Shown one piece after another: positions 1 through 7,035 of a stretch of DNA of 15,758 nucleotides. Source of the stretch: Paracoccus sp. (in: a-proteobacteria) (lineage in GTDB: Bacteria; Pseudomonadota; Alphaproteobacteria; Rhodobacterales; Rhodobacteraceae). Location of the stretch: contig JAPSIP010000006.1 in NCBI GenBank assembly GCA_031178645.1, positions 1 to 15,758 on the forward strand, given 5' to 3'. The notes below the pieces were generated by a model. That model saw nothing but the letters and a program-made list of their open reading frames with translations. It did not search any database and was not told where the DNA came from. Position 1 is the first letter of the stretch; each line of letters starts with the position of its first letter. The translations under genes were made by a program, and so were the position numbers.

Positions 1-140
1 GACCACTGGATCTGGAAGCTGCGGGCATAGGCGATGTCGCTTGCCAGCGTCCCCAGGAACAGCGGGAACGGGAAGGACAGCAGGATGGCGTGAAGCGGGT
101 GCAGCGACCTGCGCGGCAGGTCTGCATCAAGGGCGACCAC
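1..140 (-). CDS. DUF2231-like membrane protein, N-terminal fragment
   Basis: Reading the complementary strand from a GTG at 138-140 gives an open frame to the left edge (about 46 residues; the rest lies outside). After a short polar N-terminus it contains LHPLHAILLSFPFPLFLG, then TLASDIAYARS and FQIQW. The HPLHAIL...FP...ASDIAY pattern, with the first membrane segment starting at the HPLH motif, is typical of the DUF2231 family of small multi-pass inner-membrane proteins, whose function is unknown. An AAAGGA sequence about six bases before the GTG supports this start. The gene diverges from the thiamine operon. The family assignment rests on the N-terminus only, and no function is claimed. 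Confidence 0.6.
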   Translation of the reverse strand, partial: MVALDADLPRRSLHPLHAILLSFPFPLFLGTLASDIAYARSFQIQW

Positions 141-242
141 GGCGTTTCCTTTCGGTGAAAGCGGGCTGATCCGAGAGGCCGGGCAGCAAAACCATACCTT
201 CCGCAACGCGCGGATGGGCCAGATGTTTCACGCCTGCGTTGC

Positions 243-263
243 AAAAAGGGGTTGCACGACCCC
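243..263 (-). terminator. terminator-like hairpin facing the left-edge gene
   Basis: On the minus strand a GGGGT (263-259 on the complement of ACCCC) pairs with ACCCC (complement of GGGGT at 248-252) across a 6-base loop. Five T residues follow directly (complement of A243-247). This has the form of a small rho-independent terminator for leftward transcription. No leftward gene lies upstream of it, so it could only stop antisense transcripts leaving the thi region. It may instead be an inverted-repeat operator just upstream of the thi promoter. The stem is only 5 bp. Confidence 0.3.
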
Positions 264-265
264 TC

Positions 266-294
266 TGGACCTTCGCTGTGGGGGCGGCTAGCCT
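266..294 (+). promoter_or_regulatory. candidate promoter of the thiamine operon
   Basis: A TGGACC hexamer (266-271, four of six matches to TTGACA) lies 17 bases before TAGCCT (289-294, three of six matches to TATAAT). Transcription would start near A301, four bases before the first paired base of the TPP aptamer, which is where a riboswitch leader should start. The hexamers are weak, so the call rests on spacing and position. The rest of 141-304 shows no gene. Confidence 0.4.
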
Positions 295-304
295 GCGGGC
301 AACA

Positions 305-400
305 CTATCCGTTGGGGCGTCCCGTCGCGGGGCTGAGAGGTGCATTGCGCACCGACCCATCGAACCTGATCCGGGTCATGCCGGCGGAGGGAACGGATAG
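305..400 (+). promoter_or_regulatory. TPP riboswitch (THI element) aptamer
   Basis: The element binds thiamine pyrophosphate in the nascent mRNA and represses the downstream biosynthesis genes. Nine bases, CTATCCGTT (305-313), pair perfectly with AACGGATAG (392-400) to close the aptamer (P1). The pyrimidine-sensing segment GGGGCTGAGAGG (329-340) carries the invariant CTGAGA. P3 is GGTGC (339-343) with GCACC (349-353). The pyrophosphate-sensing half begins with ACCTGATCCGGGTCATGCC and ends in the family's usual GCGGAGGGAA. The following 87 bases to the thiD ATG form the expression platform. No U-run terminator is present there, so control is probably at translation initiation. Confidence 0.97.
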
Positions 401-487
401 GCAGACAGTGCCGCCCGTTGCCGCACGTCGTCTGCCGACCCACCCCCTGTCCATGCCCCGCAACGCGGAACAAGGAAGGGGGGGCAT
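401..487 (+). promoter_or_regulatory. riboswitch expression platform with RBS-masking pairing
   Basis: GCAGAC (401-406) pairs with GTCTGC (430-435), forming a hairpin directly after P1 whose interior can add GTGC/GCAC (408-411 with 423-426). ATGCCCC (453-459) is the exact complement of GGGGCAT (481-487), the seven bases immediately before the thiD ATG. An alternative partner for the G-rich Shine-Dalgarno (472-484) is CCCCCT (443-448) with AGGGGG (477-482). Both pairings would hide the ribosome-binding site. Which one TPP favours cannot be decided by eye. Confidence 0.6.
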
Positions 488-1306
488 ATGACACCGACCG
501 TCTTGACCATCGCAGGGTCCGACAGCGGCGGGGGCGCAGGCGTCCAGGCGGATCTGAAGACCGTCTCGGCGCTTGGCTGCTATGGCGCCAGCGTCATCAC
601 GGCGGTGACGGCGCAGAACACCCGTGCGGTGACGGCCGTCCACCCGCTGCCGCCCGACCTGATCGCCGCGCAGATCCGGGCCGTGCTGGACGACATCGCG
701 GTTCATGCCATCAAGATCGGCATGGTCGGATCGCCCGAGGCGACGCGCGCCGTGGCGGATACCCTGCGCGGCTGTGGCATTCCCATCGTGCTGGACCCGG
801 TGATGGTCGCCAAGTCGGGCGACGTGCTGGCGGGCGAGGCATCCATCGCCGCCCTTCTCCGCGACCTTCTGCCTCTGGCCCATGTCCTGACCCCCAACCT
901 GCCCGAGGCCGCGCGGCTGCTGGGCGACCAGCCCGCCGGAACCGAGGCCGCGGCCCTGTTACAGGGCATGACGCTGCGCGCGCTTGGACCGCGGCACGTG
1001 CTGATGAAGGGCGGGCACGCAGGCGGTCCCCATTGCACCGATCTTCTTGTCAGCCCCGGCGGATCCGCCCGCTTCACCGCGCCCCGGATCCGCACGCGGA
1101 ACACGCATGGGACGGGCTGCACGCTGTCATCGGCCATCGCGGCGGGGCTGGCTGAGGGAATGCCCGTGGCCGAGGCCGTGGGCCGGGCGCATGGCTGGCT
1201 GCATGGCGCGATCCGGGCGGCGGACGATCTGGCGATCGGCGGGGGCAACGGGCCGGTGCATCATTTCCACGCCCTCTGGCCCCGCCACGCAGGGGCCGCC
1301 GCATGA
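488..1306 (+). CDS. thiD: hydroxymethylpyrimidine/phosphomethylpyrimidine kinase
   Basis: A 272-residue ribokinase-fold enzyme that phosphorylates HMP to HMP-P and then HMP-PP, the pyrimidine half of thiamine, in the cytoplasm. The N-terminal signature TIAGSDSGGGAGVQADLKT is present at residues 7-25. VLDPVMVAKSG is at 101-111 and VLMKGGH at 171-177. The phosphate-binding anion hole GTGC, with the family's catalytic cysteine, is at 208-211 (HGTGCTLSSAIAAGLA). The length is normal for a stand-alone ThiD without a fused ThiE. A strong G-rich Shine-Dalgarno (AAGGAAGG from 472) precedes the ATG. It is the first gene after the riboswitch, and its stop overlaps the thiO start by 4 nt. Because thiC is not here, ThiD may serve salvage as well as synthesis made from elsewhere in the genome. 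Confidence 0.96.
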   Translation: MTPTVLTIAGSDSGGGAGVQADLKTVSALGCYGASVITAVTAQNTRAVTAVHPLPPDLIAAQIRAVLDDIAVHAIKIGMVGSPEATRAVADTLRGCGIPIVLDPVMVAKSGDVLAGEASIAALLRDLLPLAHVLTPNLPEAARLLGDQPAGTEAAALLQGMTLRALGPRHVLMKGGHAGGPHCTDLLVSPGGSARFTAPRIRTRNTHGTGCTLSSAIAAGLAEGMPVAEAVGRAHGWLHGAIRAADDLAIGGGNGPVHHFHALWPRHAGAAA

Positions 1307-2250
1307 GCGTCACGGTCATCGGCGGCGGCGTGATGGGGCTTTGCATCGCCGCGGAACTGCAAGGGCGCGGCATCCCGGTGGCCGTGCGCGACGAAGGCCC
1401 CGGCCCCCAGGCCTGTTCCTGGTGGGCAGGCGGAATGCTGGCCCCCTGGTGCGAGGGCGAGAATGCCGAGGAAGCCGTCACCCGCCACGGCCTGACCGCC
1501 GCCAACTGGTGGCAGGCCCAGGGGGTTCCGGTGACGCGCAACGGCACGCTGGTCGTCAGCCTGTCGCGGGATGCAGGTGCGCTTGACCGCTTTGCCCGCC
1601 GCAGCCGGGGCCACCGGATGCTGGACGCCCCCAGCATCGCGGCGCTTGAACCGGACCTTGCGGGCCGCTTTTCCCGCGCGCTGTTCTTCGCGGACGAGGC
1701 GCATCTGTCCCCGCGCCAGGCCTTGTCGATCCTGTCGGAACGCCTGGCGCGGGTCGACAGCACGGAAGGCACCGTCATCGACTGCCGGGGCCTGTCGGCC
1801 CGCGACGCGCTGCGCGACCTGCGCGGCGTGCGCGGCGAAATGGTCGTGATCCGCTGCCCCGAGATCGTGCTGTCCCGCCCCATCCGCCTGCTGCATCCCC
1901 GGATGCCGCTTTACGTGGTGCCGCGCGGCGACGGCGTCTTCATGCTGGGCGCGACGATGCTGGAAAGCGACCGGCGCGGCCCGCCCACGGCGCGGGCGGT
2001 GCTGGAACTGCTGTCGGCGGCCTTCGCCCTGCACCCCGCCCTGGCCGAGGCCGAGGTGCTGGAACTGGGCGCCGATGCCCGCCCCGCCTTTCCCGACAAC
2101 CTGCCCCGCATCCGCCGCGCGGGGGGCGTCATCCACGCGAACGGCCTATACCGACACGGCTTCCTGCTGGCCCCTGCGGTGGCCCGCATGGTGGCCGATC
2201 ACCTTCAACACCAGACCAGACCGGAGTTCATGGATGCGGATCACGATTAA
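1303..2250 (+). CDS. thiO: glycine oxidase ThiO (FAD-dependent)
   Basis: A 315-residue D-amino-acid-oxidase-family flavoenzyme. It oxidises glycine with O2 to iminoglycine (dehydroglycine), the nitrogen and carbon donor for the thiazole ring in aerobes. The FAD-binding Rossmann motif is at the very N-terminus (VIGGGVMGLCIAAEL, residues 5-19). SWWAGGMLAPW follows near residue 40-50, a typical ThiO flavin-contact segment. The C-terminal GLYRHGFLLAPAVA (from residue 281) includes the substrate-carboxylate arginine region (about R284). The ATG overlaps the thiD stop as ATGA, and the gene overlaps thiS by 17 nt. ThiO in place of the radical-SAM ThiH implies oxygen-dependent thiazole synthesis. Confidence 0.94.
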   Translation: MSVTVIGGGVMGLCIAAELQGRGIPVAVRDEGPGPQACSWWAGGMLAPWCEGENAEEAVTRHGLTAANWWQAQGVPVTRNGTLVVSLSRDAGALDRFARRSRGHRMLDAPSIAALEPDLAGRFSRALFFADEAHLSPRQALSILSERLARVDSTEGTVIDCRGLSARDALRDLRGVRGEMVVIRCPEIVLSRPIRLLHPRMPLYVVPRGDGVFMLGATMLESDRRGPPTARAVLELLSAAFALHPALAEAEVLELGADARPAFPDNLPRIRRAGGVIHANGLYRHGFLLAPAVARMVADHLQHQTRPEFMDADHD

Positions 2251-2428
2251 CGGCACCCCGCAGGACAGCACCGCCGCCACCCTGGCCCAGGCCCTGGCCG
2301 AGGCCGGCCTGACCGGCCGCATCGCCACCGCGCTGAACGGCAGCTTCGTCCCCGCCACCCTGCGCGAGACGACGCCCATCCGCGACGGCGACGCGATCGA
2401 GGCGCTTGCGCCCATGCAGGGGGGCTGA
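2234..2428 (+). CDS. thiS: sulfur carrier protein ThiS
   Basis: A 64-residue ubiquitin-like protein starting [10 protein letters not shown] and ending QGG. Its C-terminal Gly-Gly is adenylated by ThiF and converted to a thiocarboxylate that gives sulfur to ThiG. The central ALNGSFVP and the [16 protein letters not shown] tail are standard ThiS signatures. An open frame continues upstream inside thiO, but the ATG at 2234 is chosen. It gives the normal ThiS length with the first beta-strand intact, and GGAG (2223-2226) lies seven bases before it. The start lies inside the end of thiO (17-nt overlap), and thiG begins two bases after the stop. Confidence 0.95.
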   Translation: MRITINGTPQDSTAATLAQALAEAGLTGRIATALNGSFVPATLRETTPIRDGDAIEALAPMQGG

Positions 2429-2430
2429 CG

Positions 2431-3192
2431 ATGCCCGTCTTCTACGGCACTACCATCGACAGCCCGCTGATGCTGGGCACGGCGGGCTATCCCTCGCCCA
2501 AGATCCTCGCCGACGCCTTTGCCCGGTCGGGCGCGGGCGTGGCCACCGTATCGCTGCGCCGGGAAAGCGGCGGCGGGCAGGATTTCTGGGCGCTGATCCA
2601 GTCGCTGGGCGTGGTCCTGCTGCCCAATACCGCAGGCTGCCACACCGCGCGCGAGGCCGTGACGACCGCCCAGATGGCGCGCGAAGTCTTCGGCACCGAC
2701 TGGATCAAGCTGGAAGTGATCGGCAACACCGACACGCTGCAACCCGATGTCTTCGGACTGGTCGAGGCCGCGCGGATCCTGTCCGCCGAGGGCTTCAAGG
2801 TCTTTCCCTATTGCACCGAGGATCTGGTGGTCTGCGAACGCCTGCTGGATGCAGGCTGCCAGGTGCTGATGCCCTGGGGCGCGCCCATCGGGTCCGGCCT
2901 GGGGCTGAACAACCCCCATGGGCTGCGGGCGCTGCGGGCGGCCTTTCCCGACGTGGCCCTGGTTGTCGATGCGGGCATCGGCCTGCCCAGCCACGCGGCG
3001 GCGGCGATGGAGATGGGCTTTGACGCGGTGCTGCTGAACAGCGCCGTGGCCCGCGCAGGCGATCCCGCCGCGATGGCGGGCGCCATGGCCGCCGCCATCC
3101 GCGCCGGGCGCGAGGCCTGTCTGGCCGACCCGATGGAGAGGACCGACATGGCCATCCCCTCGACCCCCGTGATCGGGCGGGCCTTCCTGTGA
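2431..3192 (+). CDS. thiG: thiazole synthase ThiG
   Basis: A 253-residue TIM-barrel enzyme that condenses deoxyxylulose 5-phosphate, dehydroglycine (from ThiO) and sulfur (from ThiS thiocarboxylate) into the thiazole phosphate. The N-terminal [10 protein letters not shown] (residues 13-22), [18 protein letters not shown] (65-77) and WIKLEVIGN (91-99) are present. K93 corresponds to the imine-forming lysine of the family. The phosphate-binding segments [11 protein letters not shown] and [12 protein letters not shown], and the late [13 protein letters not shown] motif, are also intact. The length is typical. The ATG follows the thiS stop by two bases, and the final codons overlap the GTG of thiE (GTGA). 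Confidence 0.97.
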   Translation: MPVFYGTTIDSPLMLGTAGYPSPKILADAFARSGAGVATVSLRRESGGGQDFWALIQSLGVVLLPNTAGCHTAREAVTTAQMAREVFGTDWIKLEVIGNTDTLQPDVFGLVEAARILSAEGFKVFPYCTEDLVVCERLLDAGCQVLMPWGAPIGSGLGLNNPHGLRALRAAFPDVALVVDAGIGLPSHAAAAMEMGFDAVLLNSAVARAGDPAAMAGAMAAAIRAGREACLADPMERTDMAIPSTPVIGRAFL

Positions 3193-3782
3193 CGCTGCCG
3201 CGCTTCTATCCCGTGCTGGACAGCGCCGACTGGATCGCCCGCGTCCTGCCGCTGGGCGTCAGGCTGGTGCAGCTTCGCGCCAAGGACCGACCCGAAGATG
3301 ACTTGCGCGACCAGATCGCGCGCGCCCGCGACCTGTGCCGCCAGCACGGCGCGATCCTGGTCGTCAACGACCACTGGCGGCTGGCGATCGATTTGGGCTG
3401 CGACTTCGTCCATCTGGGGCAAGAGGATCTGGACGGGGCCGACCTGCCCGCGATCCGCGCCGCCGGGTTGCGGTTGGGGATCTCTACCCATGACGAGGCC
3501 GAACTGGACCGTGCCCTGGGCTGCCGCCCCGATTACGTGGCGCTTGGGCCGGTCTGGCCGACGATCCTGAAGCAGATGAAATGGCACAGCCAGGGCGTCG
3601 AGAAGCTGACCCAGTGGAAGGCCCGGATCAGCGACCTGCCGCTTTGCGCCATCGGCGGGCTGACCCCCGACCGCGCGCGGCTGGCCATTGCGGCGGGCGC
3701 GGATGTGGTGGCCGCCGTGACCGACATCACGCTGAACGCCGACCCTGCGGCGCGGGTCCGCGAATGGCTGGACATCGCATGA
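3189..3782 (+). CDS. thiE: thiamine-phosphate synthase ThiE
   Basis: A 197-residue TIM-barrel enzyme that joins HMP-PP to thiazole phosphate, releasing pyrophosphate. The motifs are in order: QLRAKD (28-33), VNDHWRLA (59-66), HLGQEDL (75-81), GISTH (97-101), [10 protein letters not shown] (116-125) with a lysine at 128, then AIGGL (154-158) and AAVTDI near the C-terminus. The C-terminal VAAVTDI differs from the more common VVSAI, and the KQMKW segment replaces the KQ-pyrimidine-contact stretch seen in enterobacterial enzymes. These look like lineage variation rather than loss. The start is a GTG overlapping the thiG stop (GTGA), and the stop overlaps the thiF ATG, so the gene is translationally coupled on both sides. 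Confidence 0.93.
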   Translation: MTLPRFYPVLDSADWIARVLPLGVRLVQLRAKDRPEDDLRDQIARARDLCRQHGAILVVNDHWRLAIDLGCDFVHLGQEDLDGADLPAIRAAGLRLGISTHDEAELDRALGCRPDYVALGPVWPTILKQMKWHSQGVEKLTQWKARISDLPLCAIGGLTPDRARLAIAAGADVVAAVTDITLNADPAARVREWLDIA

Positions 3783-4723
3783 GATATGCCCGCCAGACCG
3801 TCCTGCCGCAGATCGGGGACGCGGGCCAGTCCCGGCTTGCCGCAGCCCATGTGCTGGTGGTCGGCGCGGGCGCCCTGGGCATCCCGGTGCTGCAATACCT
3901 GACCGGCGCGGGCGTCGGCCGCATTACCCTTGTCGATCCCGACCGGGCCGAGCTGTCGAACCTGCATCGCCAGCCGATCTATGGCCGCCATATCGGCCAG
4001 CCCAAGGGGCTTGCCGCCGCCCTGGAAATGGCGGCGCTGAATCCCGACACCACCGTCGCCCCGCTTGTCGCGCGTCTGGATCCGGCCAATGCGCCGGATC
4101 TGGTGGCGCAGGCCGACGTAGTCATGGACTGCGCCGACAGCTTTGCCGCGACCTATGCGCTGTCGGATGCCTGCCTGGCGGCGAACCGCCCGCTGATCGC
4201 GGCCTCCGTCCTGCGGATCGAAGGCTTCGCGGGCGGCTTTTGCGGCACCGCGCCCTCGGTCCGGGCGGTGTTCCCGGATCTGCCGGCGCAGGCAGGGAAT
4301 TGCGCGACGGCGGGGGTGATGGGGCCGATGGCGGGGCTGATCGGCGCGCTTCAGGCGCAGATGGCCCTGGCGGTGCTGCTGGGGCTGCGCCCCTCGCCCC
4401 TGGGTCAGATGATCCGCTTTGACGGCTTGCGCCCGGCCAGCTTCCGCTTTGACGGCGCGCCGGAACCCGCCACCGGCCACCGCTTCATCGCCGCAAGCCA
4501 GATCGGCCCCGGCGACCTTGCCGTGGATCTGCGCGGCCCCGACGAGGCCCCGCAGCCCTTCGTGCCCCATGCCCTGCGCCAGCCTGACGCCCTGCGCCCC
4601 GCCGACGGCCAGCGGGTCGTCCTGGCCTGCCGGTCCGGCCTGCGCGCCTGGACCGCCGCCGACCGCCTGCGCCAGCATTGGCCGGGCGAGATTGTCCTGA
4701 TCGCCCTTGGAGACCCCGCATGA
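3779..4723 (+). CDS. thiF: ThiF/MoeB-type E1 adenylyltransferase with rhodanese-like tail
   Basis: A 314-residue protein (the ATG at 3779 overlaps the thiE stop as ATGA). Residues 1-225 are an E1-like domain that adenylates the ThiS C-terminus. It has [12 protein letters not shown] at the start, the nucleotide loop VLVVGAGALGIP (25-36), DPDRAELSNLHRQ (53-65), MDCADSF (116-122) and the catalytic-cysteine segment GNCATAGVMGP (C175). Residues about 243-314 form a short rhodanese-like domain with the persulfide loop CRSGLRA (C284), suited to delivering sulfur to the ThiS acyl-adenylate. Both zinc-binding CxxC pairs usual in ThiF/MoeB are missing: the first position reads PSVRAVFPD (S160, A163) and no CPxC follows. 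Operon position between thiE and thiY supports ThiF over MoeB. Confidence 0.9.
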   Translation: MRYARQTVLPQIGDAGQSRLAAAHVLVVGAGALGIPVLQYLTGAGVGRITLVDPDRAELSNLHRQPIYGRHIGQPKGLAAALEMAALNPDTTVAPLVARLDPANAPDLVAQADVVMDCADSFAATYALSDACLAANRPLIAASVLRIEGFAGGFCGTAPSVRAVFPDLPAQAGNCATAGVMGPMAGLIGALQAQMALAVLLGLRPSPLGQMIRFDGLRPASFRFDGAPEPATGHRFIAASQIGPGDLAVDLRGPDEAPQPFVPHALRQPDALRPADGQRVVLACRSGLRAWTAADRLRQHWPGEIVLIALGDPA

Positions 4724-5649
4724 AGCCCCTTGCCCTGACCCTTGCCCTGCTGGCCGCCAGCCCCGCCGCCGCCCAGGATCTGTCGCTGATGCTGGACTGG
4801 TTCGTGAACCCCGACCATGCGCCCATCATCGTGGCGCAGGAACTGGGCTTCTTCGCGGATGCCGGGCTGACGGTCGATATCGCCGCCCCCGCCGATCCGG
4901 CGGATCCGCCGCGGATGCTGGCCTCGGGGCAGGTGGATCTGGCAGTGGGATATCAGCCGCAACTGCATCTGCAGGTCCATGAAGGCCTGCCCTTGACCCG
5001 CGTCGCCACCCTTGTCGCCACGCCGCTGAACTGCCTGACGGTGATGGCGGACGGGCCGGTGCAGGGGGTGGCGGACCTGAAGGGGCGCAAGGTCGGCTAT
5101 TCCGTGCCCGGAATGGAAACCGCGCTGATGGGCGCGATGCTGGACCATGCGGGCCTGACGCTGGACGACGTGGAACTGGTCAATGTGGGCTGGTCGCTGT
5201 CGCCCGCGCTGATGTCCGGCCAGGTGGACGCGACCCTTGGCGGATTTCGCAATTTCGAGCTGACGCAGATGCGGCTGGAAGGGGCAAATGGCCGCTGCCT
5301 GTTTGTCGAGGAACAGGGCATCCCCGCCTATGACGAACTGATCCTGCTGGCCAATCCGCAGACGATGGACGCTGATGCCACCGCCCGCTTCGTGGCCGCG
5401 ATGGAACGGGGCGCGCATTACATCCTGAACCACCCCGACCGGGCCTGGCAGGTCTTTCGCGATGCCCATCCCGACCTGGACGACGAATTGAACCGCCAGG
5501 CCTGGGCCGACACGCTGCCGCGCTTTTCCCAAAGCCCCGGCGCGGTCGATCACGCCCGCTATGCCCGGTTCGAGGCCTTCCTGCGCGATGCGGGCCTGAT
5601 CGACAGCGTGCTGCCCGTCAGCGCCCTTGCGACGGATCCGGGCGCATGA
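4720..5649 (+). CDS. thiY: ABC transporter substrate-binding protein, NMT1/THI5-like (thiamine-precursor uptake)
   Basis: A 309-residue periplasmic protein. An open frame extends 14 codons upstream, but the ATG at 4720 is chosen. It is preceded by GGAG at 4709-4712, overlaps the thiF stop as ATGA, and starts a clean signal peptide (MKPLALTLALLAASPAAA, cleavage probably before Q19). The mature protein begins with LMLDWFVNPDHAPIIVAQELGFF (23-45), the hallmark start of the NMT1/THI5-like family that includes the formylaminopyrimidine-binding ThiY. ASGQVDLAVGYQP and LKGRKVGYSVPGME follow, as in the family. The ligand is inferred as an HMP-type pyrimidine (FAMP or HMP) from the thi operon context with tenA. 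Ligand identity cannot be read from the sequence. Confidence 0.85.
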   Translation: MKPLALTLALLAASPAAAQDLSLMLDWFVNPDHAPIIVAQELGFFADAGLTVDIAAPADPADPPRMLASGQVDLAVGYQPQLHLQVHEGLPLTRVATLVATPLNCLTVMADGPVQGVADLKGRKVGYSVPGMETALMGAMLDHAGLTLDDVELVNVGWSLSPALMSGQVDATLGGFRNFELTQMRLEGANGRCLFVEEQGIPAYDELILLANPQTMDADATARFVAAMERGAHYILNHPDRAWQVFRDAHPDLDDELNRQAWADTLPRFSQSPGAVDHARYARFEAFLRDAGLIDSVLPVSALATDPGA

Positions 5650-6308
5650 GCTATGGCACCTGCTTTCCCTGCTGGCGGGCGGGCGCGCCGGATTGGGACG
5701 CCTATGTCCGGGCGCCCTTCGTCACCGCCTTGGCCGATGGCAGCCTGCCGCGCGCGGCTTTCCTGGCCTATCTGGCGCAGGACTACCTGTTCCTGATCCA
5801 CTTTGCCCGCGCCTGGTCCCTGGCCGTGACCAAGGCCCGCACCCTGGCCGAGATGCGCGCCTGTTCCGCCACCGTCCATGCCCTGCTTGAGACCGAGATG
5901 CGGCTGCACCTGGACCTGTGCGGCCGCGCCGGGATCACCGAGGGCGCGCTTGCCGCCACCACCGAGGCGCCGCAGAACCTGGCCTATACGCGCTATGTGC
6001 TGGAGGCGGGCTATAGCGGCGATTTCCTGGACCTTCTGGCGGCGCTTGCCCCCTGCGTCCTGGGATACGGAGAGATCGGAGCCCGGCTGCTGGCCGAACC
6101 CCATGCGCCAGATTACGCGGACTGGATCGCCACCTATGGCGGGGCCGATTATCAGGCGCTGTGCCATGACACCGCCGCGCTGATCGACGGTGCGGTGGAA
6201 AGCCGGTTGGGGGCAGGGGCGCGGGATCTGCCCCGCTGGGCGCAGTTGCAGGACCGCTTTTCCACCGCCACACGGCTGGAAGCGCAGTTCTGGACGCTGG
6301 CCGGGTGA
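5646..6308 (+). CDS. tenA: TenA-family thiaminase II / aminopyrimidine aminohydrolase
   Basis: A 220-residue all-helical enzyme of the TENA/THI-4 family. Such enzymes hydrolyse aminomethyl-HMP from degraded thiamine to HMP (salvage) and can cleave thiamine. Family features visible are the N-terminal PFVTALADGSLPRAAFLAYLAQDYLFL with the substrate-contact D46 and Y47, LLETEMRLH (80-88), the catalytic-cysteine stretch LAPCVLGYGEIG (C137), and the C-terminal RLEAQFW with the acidic residue E212. The cysteine marks the TenA_C class. It lies between thiY and thiX with 4-nt overlaps on both sides, which argues that transported pyrimidine is its substrate. Confidence 0.92.
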   Translation: MSYGTCFPCWRAGAPDWDAYVRAPFVTALADGSLPRAAFLAYLAQDYLFLIHFARAWSLAVTKARTLAEMRACSATVHALLETEMRLHLDLCGRAGITEGALAATTEAPQNLAYTRYVLEAGYSGDFLDLLAALAPCVLGYGEIGARLLAEPHAPDYADWIATYGGADYQALCHDTAALIDGAVESRLGAGARDLPRWAQLQDRFSTATRLEAQFWTLAG

Positions 6309-7030
6309 TCCGCCTTGCCCTGGCCTTCCTGCTGGCCTGGCAACTGGCGGTCTGGGCCTTCCAGATCCCGCGCTTCCTGCTGCCCGGACCGCTGGCCGTG
6401 GGCCGCGCCCTGCTGGATACGCCCGACCTGCTGGCCCGCGCCGCCCTGACCACCCTGGCCGAGATCGCGGCGGGCTTTGCCATCGGCGCGGGGCTGGGCG
6501 TGGTGCTGGCGCTTCTGATGGGGCTGCTGCCCGGTTTGCGCCGGGCGCTGTTGCCGGTGATGACCTTCAGCCAGACCGTGCCGATCTTCGCCTTTGCGCC
6601 GCTTCTGACGCTGTGGCTGGGATACGGCATCGCCCCCAAGATCGCCATCGTCGCGCTGATGGTGTTCTTTCCCGTGGCCTCAAGCTTTGGCGACGGGCTG
6701 GCGCGCACGCCCAAGGTGTTTCGCGAACTGGCCGACAGCATGGGCGCCACGCCGCTGGAGGCGATGCGGATCGTGCGCATCCCCGCAGCCCTGCCGGATC
6801 TGGCAAGCGGGCTGCGCATCGCCGCCGTCTATGCCCCGGCGGCGGCGATCGTGGGCGAATGGGTGGGCGGATCGCGCGGGCTGGGGGCGGTGATGATCCA
6901 GGCAAGCGGGCGCATGAAGATCGACCAGATGTTCGCGGCCCTTGCCGCGACCGTGCTGATCGCGGTGGCCTGCAAGGCCCTGGTATCCCGCCTGGCCCTG
7001 CGGCTGGAACGCCACGCGGCGGGAACCTGA
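6305..7030 (+). CDS. thiX: ABC transporter permease (NitT/TauT type), thiamine-precursor uptake
   Basis: A 241-residue inner-membrane permease of the BPD_transp_1 superfamily. An N-terminal hydrophobic segment (LALAFLLAWQLAVWAF) is followed by PRFLLPGPLAVGRALL. Several more membrane spans follow, for example in the AGFAIGAGLGVVLALLMGLL and APKIAIVALMVFFPVA regions. The EAA loop that contacts the ATPase is clear: ELADSMGATPLEAMRIVRIP followed by AALPDLASGLRIA. The start is GTG, overlapping the tenA stop as GTGA. It pairs with ThiY by operon position. No ATP-binding subunit gene follows: five bases after the stop lies the end of a convergent reductase gene. Confidence 0.88.
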   Translation: MIRLALAFLLAWQLAVWAFQIPRFLLPGPLAVGRALLDTPDLLARAALTTLAEIAAGFAIGAGLGVVLALLMGLLPGLRRALLPVMTFSQTVPIFAFAPLLTLWLGYGIAPKIAIVALMVFFPVASSFGDGLARTPKVFRELADSMGATPLEAMRIVRIPAALPDLASGLRIAAVYAPAAAIVGEWVGGSRGLGAVMIQASGRMKIDQMFAALAATVLIAVACKALVSRLALRLERHAAGT

Positions 7031-7035
7031 CTGCC

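Noticed and set aside
3779..4723. MoeB (molybdopterin synthase adenylyltransferase) as the identity of the E1-like protein
   Set aside because: Its location inside the thi operon, coupled to thiE and near thiS, favours ThiF; a dual role with MoaD cannot be excluded.
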